From positions 23,693-87,692 of the forward strand of contig DAORJK010000015.1 in NCBI GenBank assembly GCA_035438985.1: a stretch of DNA of 64,000 nt, written 5' to 3'. Shown here one piece after another: positions 52,001 through 60,202 of this stretch. The notes beneath the pieces were generated by a model. The model did not search any database and was not told the DNA's origin. It saw only the letters and a list, made by a program, of their open reading frames with translations. Source of the stretch: UBA4408 sp002389785. Its GTDB lineage: Bacteria > Bacteroidota > Bacteroidia > UBA4408. Both the position numbers and the translations under genes were made by a program. The number at the start of each line of letters is the position of its first letter. Within the stretch, counting starts at the first letter, position 1.

Positions 52001-52675
52001 GCAAAAGTGGGTGGAGTTTTTGGAACTTTTGGCAACGTATGTACTGTAACAACGCCTGCATCACCACTTACGGCTTTGCAACCTGCATTTTGCAGTAATT
52101 ATCCTTTGCCTGTATTTAGTTCTGTTGTAAATTGCATAGCGGTGCCGGGTGCATCAAATTACCGATACCACATTACCGGTCCTGCCGGATATGATAAAAC
52201 ATTTACCCGAAATGCTCCAACCACCGATTGGCGTTTTTCATGGACCTTGTTGTGTTGCGGACAACAAAATATGTTGCCGAACACAACCTATACAGTAGAA
52301 GTTGCTTCTAATACCGGAGGAGTTTGGAGTGCTTATGGAAGCAGTTGTACCGTTGTTACTCCTGCATCTATTCCGCGCTTTTCTGCTGAAAATACCGGTG
52401 TTACAAGTGAAGAAACACTATTAAGTCTTTCTTTATTTCCTAATCCTTCCAAAGGAAATGAACTAAACATACAAGTTGATGGTATTAGCCCTAACAACAG
52501 TTGCATTGTAAAAATCAACGACTTGTTAGGTAAAACTATCTACACAGCAAAAGTTGAAAATGGCGAAAACAGTGTGCTAAATTTGCGCCCCGAAATTATT
52601 CTTCCTGCAGGAGTTTATCTCGTGGAAGCTGAACTCAACGGAATATCTTTGCATAAAAAACTCATCGTTGAATAG
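49025..52675 (+). CDS. Giant T9SS surface protein with 14 FG-GAP/VCBS repeats and four copies of an unnamed module
   Basis: 1216 residues. Signal peptide (about 1-22). Residues about 25-712 hold 14 FG-GAP/VCBS units of about 48 residues, each with a calcium loop of the type DFNGDGxxD (for example ADFNADGKMD, GDFNGDGKAD, ADFNNDGDLD). Fourteen units would suit two seven-blade propellers. Residues about 717-1115 are four modules of about 95-100 residues, each with a leading Cys, SGA.dYrYR.., TRN....D.RL.W, a Y-x-V/I strand and a closing Cys. A T9SS type A sorting domain closes the chain (about 1135-1216). Adhesion is the likely role. A terminator follows. Confidence 0.86.
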   Translation: MKNNYRFFIFTFFVLGLSAKAQLSFTTAVKTSVSSQPYSVAKADFNADGKMDVVTANSGNATVSVLLGNGNGTFVAASSFSVGTQPQSVACADFTNDAIPDIVTANFLANTITLLVGTGTGSFNAGVSFACGSSPTFIAVADLNTDGNMDVVTVNSVSNDCSVLLGTGAGTFAAAVAYSAGTGPTCVTIADFNGDTDDDLAVANFSGDNLSILLGTGTGTFGAASSIAALDGPYAIGSGDFNGDTNTDLAIVHALDPTVSIRLGTGAGTFGAATDFTIGTSASDIDIVDANADGFLDIAIANYNSNTLSFLTGTGTGNFIVRPSYSSNVNPISVISADFNSDAKQDFLVADYGSNSVSLMLGLGSSKFSAAANFKTDAGPLAIGSGDFNGDGKADIVTPNYTNSTVSVLLGDASGVFTSSGNFAVGLNPYFSTIADFNGDGDQDIAVTNSSSTTVSILLGNGAGSFAAATNFTSGNAPTGIASGDFDGDLDQDLVVANFSDNNFAFLAGNGAGSFAAPVTFASAAGPNSICKADFNNDGDLDVAVANYTAGNVTVYLGNGLGSFSAGTPFSTGSLSYEVAAADFNLDGNSDLAVVNNGANTVSVLLGNGAGSFAASVNYAVGSLPYSIALGDYDLDGYMDIAAANSSSNNASVLVNNQDGTFAAAVNYMTGIGSSGIVSGLFNADTKTDLAVVNFSNDEFTILLNTSINFVTTLTVGSCGTTVTSLNDVINCNPVSGATDYRYRVINVGLGFNSTFTRNSASTDFRLKWAPGVLFGNTYQIAVASKVNNIWSSFGTPCNVTIGPFPTIQLLPGSCGAILADMNLPIYTDTVSGANDYEYRIQNAILGYDHTWTRNQASNDYRLSWAYSQLIQGLQYGFTYSVQVRALVGKTNLLPGVWGSFGPACNVTLSGFPQTQLNLATCNSLLTNLTDQVFTIPVSGAKDYEYRVSNAGQAFTNTATRNSSLTDFRLNWIPSISGNGIRYSTTYDVEVRAKVGGVFGTFGNVCTVTTPASPLTALQPAFCSNYPLPVFSSVVNCIAVPGASNYRYHITGPAGYDKTFTRNAPTTDWRFSWTLLCCGQQNMLPNTTYTVEVASNTGGVWSAYGSSCTVVTPASIPRFSAENTGVTSEETLLSLSLFPNPSKGNELNIQVDGISPNNSCIVKINDLLGKTIYTAKVENGENSVLNLRPEIILPAGVYLVEAELNGISLHKKLIVE

Positions 52676-52681
52676 TTTAAC

Positions 52682-52718
52682 AAAAGAGTACCTGCTAACT
52701 AAGGTGGGTACTCTTTTT
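52682..52718 (+). terminator. Terminator after the FG-GAP protein gene
   Basis: Perfect 11-bp stem AAAAGAGTACC / GGTACTCTTTT with a 14-base loop and T-run. Confidence 0.85.
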
Positions 52719-52744
52719 ACATATACATACTTCCCAATTATGTG

Positions 52745-52752
52745 TATTTTTG
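52745..52752 (+). promoter_or_regulatory. -7 promoter box (TATTTTTG) of the downstream T9SS gene
   Basis: Exact TAnnTTTG, 22 bases before the ATG at 52775. No -33 TTG at the expected spacing. Confidence 0.4.
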
Positions 52753-52774
52753 ACCTCTCATTAAACTTTTTAAA

Positions 52775-53887
52775 ATGAAAAAAATTACTTTTTTACTTTC
52801 TACGCTTATTCTTGGAATTGCAGCCCAAGCACAGATTACAATAACAAAAAACGATTTTGCTATTGCAGGTGATACCTTTAGAATTAGCAATGCAGCAGGT
52901 TTAGGAATTACGGATCTTGATTCAACCGGAGCAAACCGTACTTGGGATTATTCTGCATTAACTGCAGTAACTCAAACGGTAGATACCTTTGTTTCGGTTA
53001 GCTCTACTCCCTTGTTGTATCAATTGTACTTCAACAATCAATTTGTATATCCAAATACTAAAGCAACAGTAGCTACAAAAATTAATACTCCAACTTTACC
53101 TCCCGGAGCGCCCATCACCATTAGTAATACTTATGGTTTTTACAAAGTAAATACTTCAGCTTTTTCGCAAGTTGGGTTTGGTGCCACCATTAGCGGATTA
53201 CCTACATCTATTCCTTACGATTCATTAGATTATGTTTATCGTTTTCCAATGAACTATGGAAATGTGGATTCGTGCAAGTATAAATTTCAATTAAGTATAC
53301 CTAACATCGGCTATTTGCGTCGTCGTGCACGCAGAGTAAATGTGGTTGATGGCTGGGGAACACTCATTACTCCATTTGGAACTTTTAATACCTTGCGCGT
53401 TAAATCTACTACTTATGCAACCGATACCATTTATATTACTCAACTCATGTTTGGGACACAAATTGTGCAACAACCTACCGTTGAGTATAAATGGATTGGT
53501 ACAAATAGTGGAATTCCTTATTTAACTATTAATGCTACCGCCGACAGTGTTCCTCAAATTACATCGGTAAGTTATAGAGATAGTTTGAGAGTTCCATTGA
53601 TTTCAATTGGAATAGAAAAATTACCTACAGTTATCCGCGATGCTGCTATTTATCCCAATCCTGCAACATCCCAAAGTCTGATCACATTTACCTTGGAAAA
53701 AGCCGGTAAAGTTCAGCTCGAATTAGTTGATGCGCAGGGAAGGCTGATAGAGAAATTAATGGAGGCCTCTTTACCGGAAGGCATTGCGGTTTATCCTATT
53801 GATATGTCAAGTAAAGCAAAAGGATTGTACTTTGTTAGAATTAATAATGGCAGCAGTCCAATTACATTGAAACTATCTAAACAATAA
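52775..53887 (+). CDS. T9SS-secreted protein of unknown function
   Basis: 370 residues. Signal peptide (MKKITFLLSTLILGIAAQAQ), a beta-rich body (about 21-285) with DTFRISNAAG and the segment GWGTLITPFGTFNTLRVKS that recurs in similar secreted Bacteroidota proteins, then a T9SS type A sorting domain (about 295-370; AIYPNPATSQSLITF). No enzyme motif is visible. It has its own -7 box and terminator. Confidence 0.78.
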   Translation: MKKITFLLSTLILGIAAQAQITITKNDFAIAGDTFRISNAAGLGITDLDSTGANRTWDYSALTAVTQTVDTFVSVSSTPLLYQLYFNNQFVYPNTKATVATKINTPTLPPGAPITISNTYGFYKVNTSAFSQVGFGATISGLPTSIPYDSLDYVYRFPMNYGNVDSCKYKFQLSIPNIGYLRRRARRVNVVDGWGTLITPFGTFNTLRVKSTTYATDTIYITQLMFGTQIVQQPTVEYKWIGTNSGIPYLTINATADSVPQITSVSYRDSLRVPLISIGIEKLPTVIRDAAIYPNPATSQSLITFTLEKAGKVQLELVDAQGRLIEKLMEASLPEGIAVYPIDMSSKAKGLYFVRINNGSSPITLKLSKQ

Positions 53888-53905
53888 TTGTTTTAGTGAT
53901 GGAAC

Positions 53906-53940
53906 AAAAAACCTTCTGTTTAAAAGCAGAAGGTTTTTTT
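53906..53940 (+). terminator. Terminator after the T9SS protein gene
   Basis: Perfect 13-bp stem AAAAAACCTTCTG / CAGAAGGTTTTTT, 8-base loop, T-run. Confidence 0.9.
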
Positions 53941-54091
53941 ATTTTTATGAACTCCACTTAAATTGTATTGTTTCAATTTTCACTAGAAGCAATCAACAAT
54001 ACTATTGTTGAAAACAAATGCAAATCATAACAAAATAAGCATTCTTAATAAATAGTTTTAACCCTGAGTAAAATTCTACGTTAAAGCTACT

Positions 54092-57000
54092 ATGAAACGG
54101 CCCTTAATTATTGCATTAAGTATACTTGGTTTGTTTGTAACCCAATGGGTATGGAGCAACAGCGGTATATTTACTAACGAAAGCAAGGTTAACCGAATGA
54201 AAGCCACACTTGATTCATTAGCTTATGAATACGATATAGCGAATGTAGATTCGGCAGTTTCGAAAAAATTTAATAAACGCTCACACCGCAAGCACAAGCG
54301 AATTAGCTGGGCCGATTCGGTGTATCAATCCATGAGTCCGGATGAACGATTGGGTCAATTGTTTATGGTTGCTGCCTGGAGCAATAAAGATGAGAAACAT
54401 AAAAAGGAAATTGAAAAATTAATTTGCGATTATCACATAGGCGGAATCATGTTTATGCAAGGTGGTCCATACCGAGAAGCACAGCTTTGTAATAATTACC
54501 AAGCCTTATCAAAAACTCCTTTGCTGGTAAGTATGGATGCTGAATGGGGATTGGCTATGCGTTTAGACAGTGTTGCAAAATATCCGAAGCAAATGACTTT
54601 AGGTGCTATTCAAGACGACAGTTTAATTTATAAAATGGGAGTTCAAATTGCTAGAGAATGCAAGCGATTGGGCATACAAGTAAATTTTGCCCCTGTTGTA
54701 GATATCAATAGTAATCCGGCTAATCCTGTTATTGGATATAGATCGTTTGGTGAAAATAAATACAATGTGGCACGCAAAGGAATTGCTTACATGAAAGGCA
54801 TGCAATCGCAGCATGTGCTCAGCAACGCAAAACATTTTCCGGGACACGGCGATACCGATGTTGACTCGCACAAAGCCTTACCGGTAATTAATCATTCACG
54901 AACACGCATGGATTCAATCGAGCTGTATCCATTTGTGGAATTGATTAAAAATGGACTATCGAGCACCATGGTAGCACATTTAAATATACCGGCTTACGAT
55001 ACCGCAAGTAACAGTGCTTCTTCCTTATCAAAGGCGGTTGTTACAAAATTGTTAAAAGATTCACTAAAATTTAAAGGACTTGTATTTACGGATGCACTCA
55101 ACATGAAAGGTGTGAGTAGTTTTCATAAGCCGGGTGTGGTTGATGCCAAAGCATTGCTTGCCGGAAATGATGTATTACTGTTTGCCGAAGATGTACCTAC
55201 AGCCATTGAACAAATAAAACAAGCCATCGATAGTTGCCAATTATCATGGAAAGATATTTACACACGCTGTTATAAAATATTGAAAGCTAAAGAATGGGCA
55301 GGTTTACATCATTTAAAACCCATTGACCTTGCTAATTTAGGGAAGGATTTAAATTCATTAGAAGCCGATTTGCTGAACCGAAAATTATACGAAGCATCGC
55401 TCACCTTGCTTACCAACAAAGAAGCTATAGTTCCCTTAAAAAGATTGGATACATTAAAAATTGCATCTGTGAGTTTTGGCGATCGCACCAAAAACACATT
55501 TCAGAAAACACTCGACAATTATGCTACGGTAACCCACTTTAATTTGACCGCAGATGCATCTAAAAAAGAATGCGATTCGCTAGTTAAAACTTTAAGTAAA
55601 TTCAATTTGGTGCTGGCATGCTTAAATAACACGAATGTGCGCCCTGCTAAAAATTTTGGTGTGAGTGATAAGAGTATTGAGCTATTAGACAGCATTCAAG
55701 CTCGTACAAAAGTTATATTAACTGTTTTGGCAAATCCGGCTTGTTTATCGAAGTTTAAAAATCCATTACAATTTAATGCATTGATCATGGGTTATGAAGA
55801 AACCGAATATAGTCAACGCCTGTGCGCTTCCTTAATTTTTGGAGGAGCTACTTCAAAAGGTAAATTGGCTTTTACTGTTCCCGGGTTTTTTAAAACCGGT
55901 GATGGAATTGATATTGGCGAGCCGGTTAGGTTTAGGTATTGTTTACCCGAAGAAGCTGGTATCGCAGCACTCGATTTATCGCGTATTGACACCATCGTAA
56001 CCAAAGCAATAAAAGAACATGCAGCGCCGGGTTGTCAAGTATTGGTTGCTCAAAATGGAAAAGTTATTTATCAAAAATCGTTTGGAACTACTACCTACGA
56101 GAATCCGGTTCCCATTGAAAACGATTTTGTGTACGACATTGCTTCTGTTACAAAAGTAGCAGCTTCGGTGCTTTCGCTTATGAAGCTATACGAAAGCGGT
56201 AAAATTGAACTCGATTCAGGGCTTGCCTATTACCTTCCCGAGTTAAAAGCTACATCGAAAGGCAAGTTAACCTTACGCGAAATATTAACACATCAGGCCG
56301 GACTTAAAGCCTGGATTCCATTTTGGAAAAACACCATGGAGAATGGCGAGTGGAAAACTTCCTTGTATTGCAAAACTCCAAGTGCTAAGTATTCAACACA
56401 AGTTGCTGATAGTTTGTATATCTTAACTAGTTATAAGGATAGTATTTATGCAACCATAACTGCATCGCCAATTGACGATTCTAAAAAATATTTATACAGC
56501 GATTTAGGATATTATTACATTAAACAAATTATTGAAAAGATAACTACTGATTCCCTCCAACAGTACGTTGCTGAAATTTATAACCAATTGGGAATGAGCA
56601 CAACATGCTACTTACCTAAATCTAAAATTGATATAAATAAAATTGTTCCTACTGAAAATGATACCAAATTTAGAAAGCAATTGCTTCACGGCTATGTGCA
56701 CGATCAAGGAGCTGCATTGTTGGGTGGAGTGGGTGGTCATGCCGGATTGTTTAGCGATGCTAACGATTTGGCTAAACTGATGCAATTGTATTTAAACAAT
56801 GGAAGTTACGGTGGTGAGACATACTTGCGCAAAGAAACCATGCAACTGTTTACCGATTGTCAATATTGTCCTAATGGTAACCGAAGAGCAATAGGCTTTG
56901 ACAAGCCCGAACCTGATCCTTCAAAGGAAGACCCTTGCTGCAGTTGCGTATCGTTGTTGAGTTATGGCCATACCGGTTTTACAGGTACCATGGTTTGGAT

Positions 57001-57130
57001 TGATCCACAGTATCAGTTGGTGTATGTGTTTCTTTCGAACCGGGTTTATCCGGATGCCGAGAACAAAAAACTGGTTCAAATGGGTGTTCGCACCAAGGTG
57101 CAGGAAGCAATTTACGATGCATTGAAGTAA
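54092..57130 (+). CDS. Fusion of GH3 beta-N-acetylhexosaminidase-like and serine hydrolase (beta-lactamase fold)
   Basis: 1012 residues. Signal or anchor segment at the start (about 5-22). GH3 N-terminal domain (about 75-410) with the NagZ-type motif KHFPGHGDTD (247-256; His of the His/Asp acid pair) and the nucleophile Asp in FTDALNMKG (about 337). A smaller alpha/beta linker (about 425-610) follows. The C-terminal part (about 630-1012) is a class C-like serine hydrolase: Ser685-x-x-Lys688 in IASVTK, Tyr in YSDLGY (about 803) and HTG in GHTGFTG (about 960). This known Bacteroidota fusion probably trims peptidoglycan fragments in the periplasm: sugar cleavage plus peptide or ester cleavage. 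Confidence 0.9.
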   Translation: MKRPLIIALSILGLFVTQWVWSNSGIFTNESKVNRMKATLDSLAYEYDIANVDSAVSKKFNKRSHRKHKRISWADSVYQSMSPDERLGQLFMVAAWSNKDEKHKKEIEKLICDYHIGGIMFMQGGPYREAQLCNNYQALSKTPLLVSMDAEWGLAMRLDSVAKYPKQMTLGAIQDDSLIYKMGVQIARECKRLGIQVNFAPVVDINSNPANPVIGYRSFGENKYNVARKGIAYMKGMQSQHVLSNAKHFPGHGDTDVDSHKALPVINHSRTRMDSIELYPFVELIKNGLSSTMVAHLNIPAYDTASNSASSLSKAVVTKLLKDSLKFKGLVFTDALNMKGVSSFHKPGVVDAKALLAGNDVLLFAEDVPTAIEQIKQAIDSCQLSWKDIYTRCYKILKAKEWAGLHHLKPIDLANLGKDLNSLEADLLNRKLYEASLTLLTNKEAIVPLKRLDTLKIASVSFGDRTKNTFQKTLDNYATVTHFNLTADASKKECDSLVKTLSKFNLVLACLNNTNVRPAKNFGVSDKSIELLDSIQARTKVILTVLANPACLSKFKNPLQFNALIMGYEETEYSQRLCASLIFGGATSKGKLAFTVPGFFKTGDGIDIGEPVRFRYCLPEEAGIAALDLSRIDTIVTKAIKEHAAPGCQVLVAQNGKVIYQKSFGTTTYENPVPIENDFVYDIASVTKVAASVLSLMKLYESGKIELDSGLAYYLPELKATSKGKLTLREILTHQAGLKAWIPFWKNTMENGEWKTSLYCKTPSAKYSTQVADSLYILTSYKDSIYATITASPIDDSKKYLYSDLGYYYIKQIIEKITTDSLQQYVAEIYNQLGMSTTCYLPKSKIDINKIVPTENDTKFRKQLLHGYVHDQGAALLGGVGGHAGLFSDANDLAKLMQLYLNNGSYGGETYLRKETMQLFTDCQYCPNGNRRAIGFDKPEPDPSKEDPCCSCVSLLSYGHTGFTGTMVWIDPQYQLVYVFLSNRVYPDAENKKLVQMGVRTKVQEAIYDALK

Positions 57131-57197
57131 TAATTGGATACTTCGTCCCCTATTTTCAATTCAATAAGCAATTCAGTTTCTGCTTCAACAAATTAAT

Positions 57198-57205
57198 TAT
57201 ATTTG
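57198..57205 (+). promoter_or_regulatory. -7 promoter box (TATATTTG) of the pyrR-pyrB unit
   Basis: Exact TAnnTTTG, 14 bases before the ATG of pyrR. With a start about 7 bases on, the leader is too short for a PyrR attenuator. Confidence 0.42.
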
Positions 57206-57219
57206 CACAACTCTATACT

Positions 57220-57759
57220 ATGCTCGAGCGAATAATTCTAAGCCCTCAGAATTTTAAACTAACGCTTAATCGCCTTTGCTATCAGCTTATTGAAAATTAC
57301 AACAATTTTGAAAATACAGTAATGATTGGCTTGCAGCCAAGAGGAACTTTTTTGGCTCAGCGCATACATCAGCAACTGATTAGTGAAATGGGTAAAACAA
57401 ACTTATTGTTGGGGAGTTTAGATGTTACTTTTTACCGGGATGATTTTAGAAAGCACGATGCACCTTTGATACCTCAAGCTACCGATATTGATTTTACGAT
57501 CGAAGACAAGAAAGTAATTTTGGTGGATGATGTACTCTTTACCGGTAGAACAATACGTTCAGGTTTGGACGCCATGCTTTCGTTTGGGCGACCTCAAAAG
57601 GTTGAACTCATGGTGTTAATTGATCGCAGGTTTAGCAGAGATTTACCGATTGAGCCCAATTATGTTGGCAAAACTGTAGATACCATTGCCAGTGAAAAAG
57701 TGAAAGTGATGTGGAAACAGAGTGATGGTGAGGATTTGGTTAAACTAATTACCACTTAA
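57220..57759 (+). CDS. pyrR: PyrR-type uracil phosphoribosyltransferase / regulator
   Basis: 179 residues. The PRPP-binding loop is VILVDDVLFTGRTIRSGLDA (about 103-122), preceded by MIGLQPRGTFLAQRI and LGSLDVTFYRDDF, and followed by LIDRRFSRDLPIEPNYVGK; all are PyrR features. PyrR makes UMP from uracil and PRPP, and in Bacillota binds pyr mRNA to attenuate transcription. No attenuator-like leader is visible here, so in this organism the regulatory role is unsupported. It is followed after 3 bases by pyrB. Confidence 0.9.
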   Translation: MLERIILSPQNFKLTLNRLCYQLIENYNNFENTVMIGLQPRGTFLAQRIHQQLISEMGKTNLLLGSLDVTFYRDDFRKHDAPLIPQATDIDFTIEDKKVILVDDVLFTGRTIRSGLDAMLSFGRPQKVELMVLIDRRFSRDLPIEPNYVGKTVDTIASEKVKVMWKQSDGEDLVKLITT

Positions 57760-57762
57760 ACA

Positions 57763-58683
57763 ATGGAAGGAAAGTTAAGCGTAAAGCATTTACTGGGAAT
57801 TAAAGATTTACAACTTTCGGATATTGAGCTAATTTTTAAAACTGCCGAAAATTTTAAAACCATTCTCAATCAACCCATAAAAAAAGTACCCTCTTTACGC
57901 GATAAAACAATTGCTAATTTATTTTTTGAGAATTCGACTCGCACCAAACTTTCGTTTGAATTGGCAGAGCGCAGACTTACAGCAGATGTGATAAGTTTTG
58001 CTGCTTCTTCTTCTTCGGTGAGCAAGGGCGAATCCTTATTAGATACAGTAAATAATATTTTGGCCATGAAGGTGGATGTGGTAGTGATGCGCCATCCTAA
58101 CCCGGGAGCAGCGGTATTTTTAAGTAAACGTGTTAATTCAGTTATTATAAATGCCGGTGACGGTGCGCACGAACATCCAACGCAGGCCTTGTTAGATGCT
58201 TTTTCGATTCGAGAAAAGTTAGGTGACTTAAAAGGGAAACGCATTGCAATTGTTGGCGATATATTGCACTCACGCGTGGCACTTTCGAATATATTTTGCC
58301 TTCAAAAATGCGGTGCCGAAGTAATGGTGTGTGGACCTGCCACCCTTTTACCCAAACACATACAATCGCTTGGTGTAAAAGTAGAATCAAATTTAAAGAA
58401 AGCACTTGAATGGTGTGATGTTGCCAATATGTTGCGCATACAATTGGAAAGACAAAACATCAGTTATTTTCCTTCGTTGCGCGACTATGTTTTACAATAC
58501 GGGTTAACACTGGACATTTTAAATTCGCTTTCCAAAAAAATTGTGATCATGCATCCCGGACCAATTAATCGTGGTGTTGAGATTAGCAGTGAGGTGGCCG
58601 ACAGCGATCAATCCATTATTTTACAGCAAGTTGAAAATGGGGTGGCGATACGGATGGCTGTACTATATTTACTGTCGAATTAA
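57763..58683 (+). CDS. pyrB: Aspartate carbamoyltransferase catalytic subunit
   Basis: 306 residues. The carbamoyl-phosphate motif FFENSTRTKLSFE (about 49-61) and HPTQALLDAF (about 134-143) are intact, as is the late HPGPINRGVEI. The enzyme makes carbamoyl-aspartate, the committed step of pyrimidine synthesis. No pyrI regulatory chain is adjacent. Overlap with pyrR in one transcript with a 3-base gap fits joint control. Confidence 0.95.
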   Translation: MEGKLSVKHLLGIKDLQLSDIELIFKTAENFKTILNQPIKKVPSLRDKTIANLFFENSTRTKLSFELAERRLTADVISFAASSSSVSKGESLLDTVNNILAMKVDVVVMRHPNPGAAVFLSKRVNSVIINAGDGAHEHPTQALLDAFSIREKLGDLKGKRIAIVGDILHSRVALSNIFCLQKCGAEVMVCGPATLLPKHIQSLGVKVESNLKKALEWCDVANMLRIQLERQNISYFPSLRDYVLQYGLTLDILNSLSKKIVIMHPGPINRGVEISSEVADSDQSIILQQVENGVAIRMAVLYLLSN

Positions 58684-58704
58684 TAAAATAAAACGATAAA
58701 ATTT

Positions 58705-58732
58705 TTTGTTTTATTTATTGTTTCTATATTTG
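58705..58732 (+). promoter_or_regulatory. Promoter of the STAS gene (TTTG-N16-TATATTTG)
   Basis: TTTG at 58705-58708, 16 bases, exact TATATTTG (58725-58732), 16 bases before the ATG at 58749. The spacer is one base short of the published 17-23 range. Confidence 0.5.
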
Positions 58733-58748
58733 AAAAAAAAACGGAACT

Positions 58749-59123
58749 ATGAATTTTCAAATCGAAAAGAAAGAAAAATACACCCTGATCAAGGTTCTAA
58801 TTGAAAAACTGGATAACAATGTTTCTCCAAGCTTAAAATCAGAGTTGGTAGTATTAACTACTGAAGGAGTTAAAAACATTGTTATGGATTTAACAGCAGT
58901 TCGTTATTGCGATTCATCAGGTCTTAGTGCAATTTTGGTTGCCAACCGTTTATGTAAAAATGCAAATGGTTCATTTGTATTGTGCTCAATACAAGAAGCT
59001 GTTAAAAAATTAATTTCTATTTCTCAATTAGACTCTATTTTAAAAATTACCAACAGCGTTGACGAAGCAGTTGATTATGTTGTTATGGAAGAAGTTGATC
59101 GTGAATTGGGTGAAGATGATTGA
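58749..59123 (+). CDS. STAS-domain protein (anti-sigma factor antagonist-like)
   Basis: 124 residues, a single STAS domain. The phosphorylatable-serine signature is present: VMDLTAVRYCDSSGLSAIL (Ser56/Ser57 after Asp55). In Bacillus such proteins bind anti-sigma kinases; Bacteroidota members have unclear partners. No kinase or phosphatase gene lies next to it. The C-terminus is acidic (EEVDRELGEDD). Single gene with its own promoter and terminator. Confidence 0.85.
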   Translation: MNFQIEKKEKYTLIKVLIEKLDNNVSPSLKSELVVLTTEGVKNIVMDLTAVRYCDSSGLSAILVANRLCKNANGSFVLCSIQEAVKKLISISQLDSILKITNSVDEAVDYVVMEEVDRELGEDD

Positions 59124-59146
59124 TTATCTGTATTACTTAACAAAAC

Positions 59147-59183
59147 AACCGCTACTTCATCCATTTGACTAGCGGTTTTTTTT
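59147..59183 (+). terminator. Terminator after the STAS gene
   Basis: 8-bp perfect stem AACCGCTA / TAGCGGTT, 15-base loop and eight T. Confidence 0.8.
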
Positions 59184-59225
59184 ATCCTAATCCACGTATT
59201 TTTTAATCCCTTTAAAACTTATTTT

Positions 59226-60137
59226 TTGTCGTTTCAATTAACCATTTTAGGAAGCAGTTCAGCAACACCAACTTCACAGCGAAATCCTACAGCTCAATAC
59301 CTTACGATTCACGATCGACATTTCTTGATTGATTGTGGTGAAGGCACTCAAATGCAGTTGCGCAAATACAAATTGAAATTTACCCGTATCAACCATATTT
59401 TTATAAGCCACCTTCATGGCGATCATTATCTTGGTTTACAGGGATTGTTATCGAGCTTGCATCTTTTGGGCTGTACTCAGGATATTCATTTATACTGCCC
59501 CAAGCCTTTAAAGGAAATAATTGATTTGCAGCTGCTGCATTCCGATACTCATTTAAAATATTCCTTGAAATATCATTTTTTGAATACAAGTGAGAAAGAG
59601 CTTATTTTTGAAGATGATAAAGTGCTGGTTGAATCCATACCATTGAATCATCGCATACCTTGTTGCGGTTTTATTTTTAAAGAAAAACCGGGATTATTAT
59701 CCATACGTAAAGAAATGATCGAGTTTCATTCCATCTCAACTAAAGACATTTTGCGTATTAAAAAAGGTGAAGACTATCACACCAAGGAAGGTAAAGTAAT
59801 TAAAAACAAGGTACTAACTTATCCGGCTGAATCGCTTCGCTCCTATGCCTTTTGTTCAGATACTTGTTACGACGAACGCATACTTCCACACATTAAAAAA
59901 GTGAGTTTATTGTATCACGAAGCTACCTTCTTAAAAAATTTAGAAAAAAGAGCACTCGAAACATTTCATTCAACTGCTGAACAAGCTGCCATTATTGCTA
60001 AAAAAGCACAGGTTGATAAATTGCTAATTGGCCATTTCTCAGCGCGATACAAGGATCTCAAACCTTTGCTCGATGAAAGTAAAAATGTATTTAAAAATAC
60101 TGAATTAGCTTGTGAAGGACTGGTTGTTGAGCTTTAA
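59226..60137 (+). CDS. rnz: Ribonuclease Z
   Basis: 303 residues, TTG start, since the conserved opening FQLTILGSSSATPT begins there and no ATG is nearer. The metallo-beta-lactamase zinc motif is ISHLHGDHYLGL (about 58-69), with later ligands in DTCYDE and the terminal GHFSARY. The enzyme cuts the 3' trailer off tRNA precursors. The one tRNA of this window lacks an encoded CCA, as expected for an RNase Z substrate. Confidence 0.92.
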   Translation: MSFQLTILGSSSATPTSQRNPTAQYLTIHDRHFLIDCGEGTQMQLRKYKLKFTRINHIFISHLHGDHYLGLQGLLSSLHLLGCTQDIHLYCPKPLKEIIDLQLLHSDTHLKYSLKYHFLNTSEKELIFEDDKVLVESIPLNHRIPCCGFIFKEKPGLLSIRKEMIEFHSISTKDILRIKKGEDYHTKEGKVIKNKVLTYPAESLRSYAFCSDTCYDERILPHIKKVSLLYHEATFLKNLEKRALETFHSTAEQAAIIAKKAQVDKLLIGHFSARYKDLKPLLDESKNVFKNTELACEGLVVEL

Positions 60138-60169
60138 TATTAAGCATTACATTGAGTAAACGCAGGAAT

Positions 60170-60202
60170 AAAAACAAGCGCACAATCATTTCATGTGCGC
60201 TT
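60170..60202 (-). terminator. Terminator of the Ycf48-like lipoprotein gene
   Basis: 9-bp stem AAGCGCACA / TGTGCGCTT; on the minus strand TTGTTTTTATT follows. One arm reaches into the stop codon of the gene (60201). Confidence 0.65.

Noticed and set aside
57131..57219. PyrR-binding attenuator upstream of pyrR
   Set aside because: Only 89 bases, with a -7 box 14 bases before the start; no anti-terminator/terminator pair is visible.
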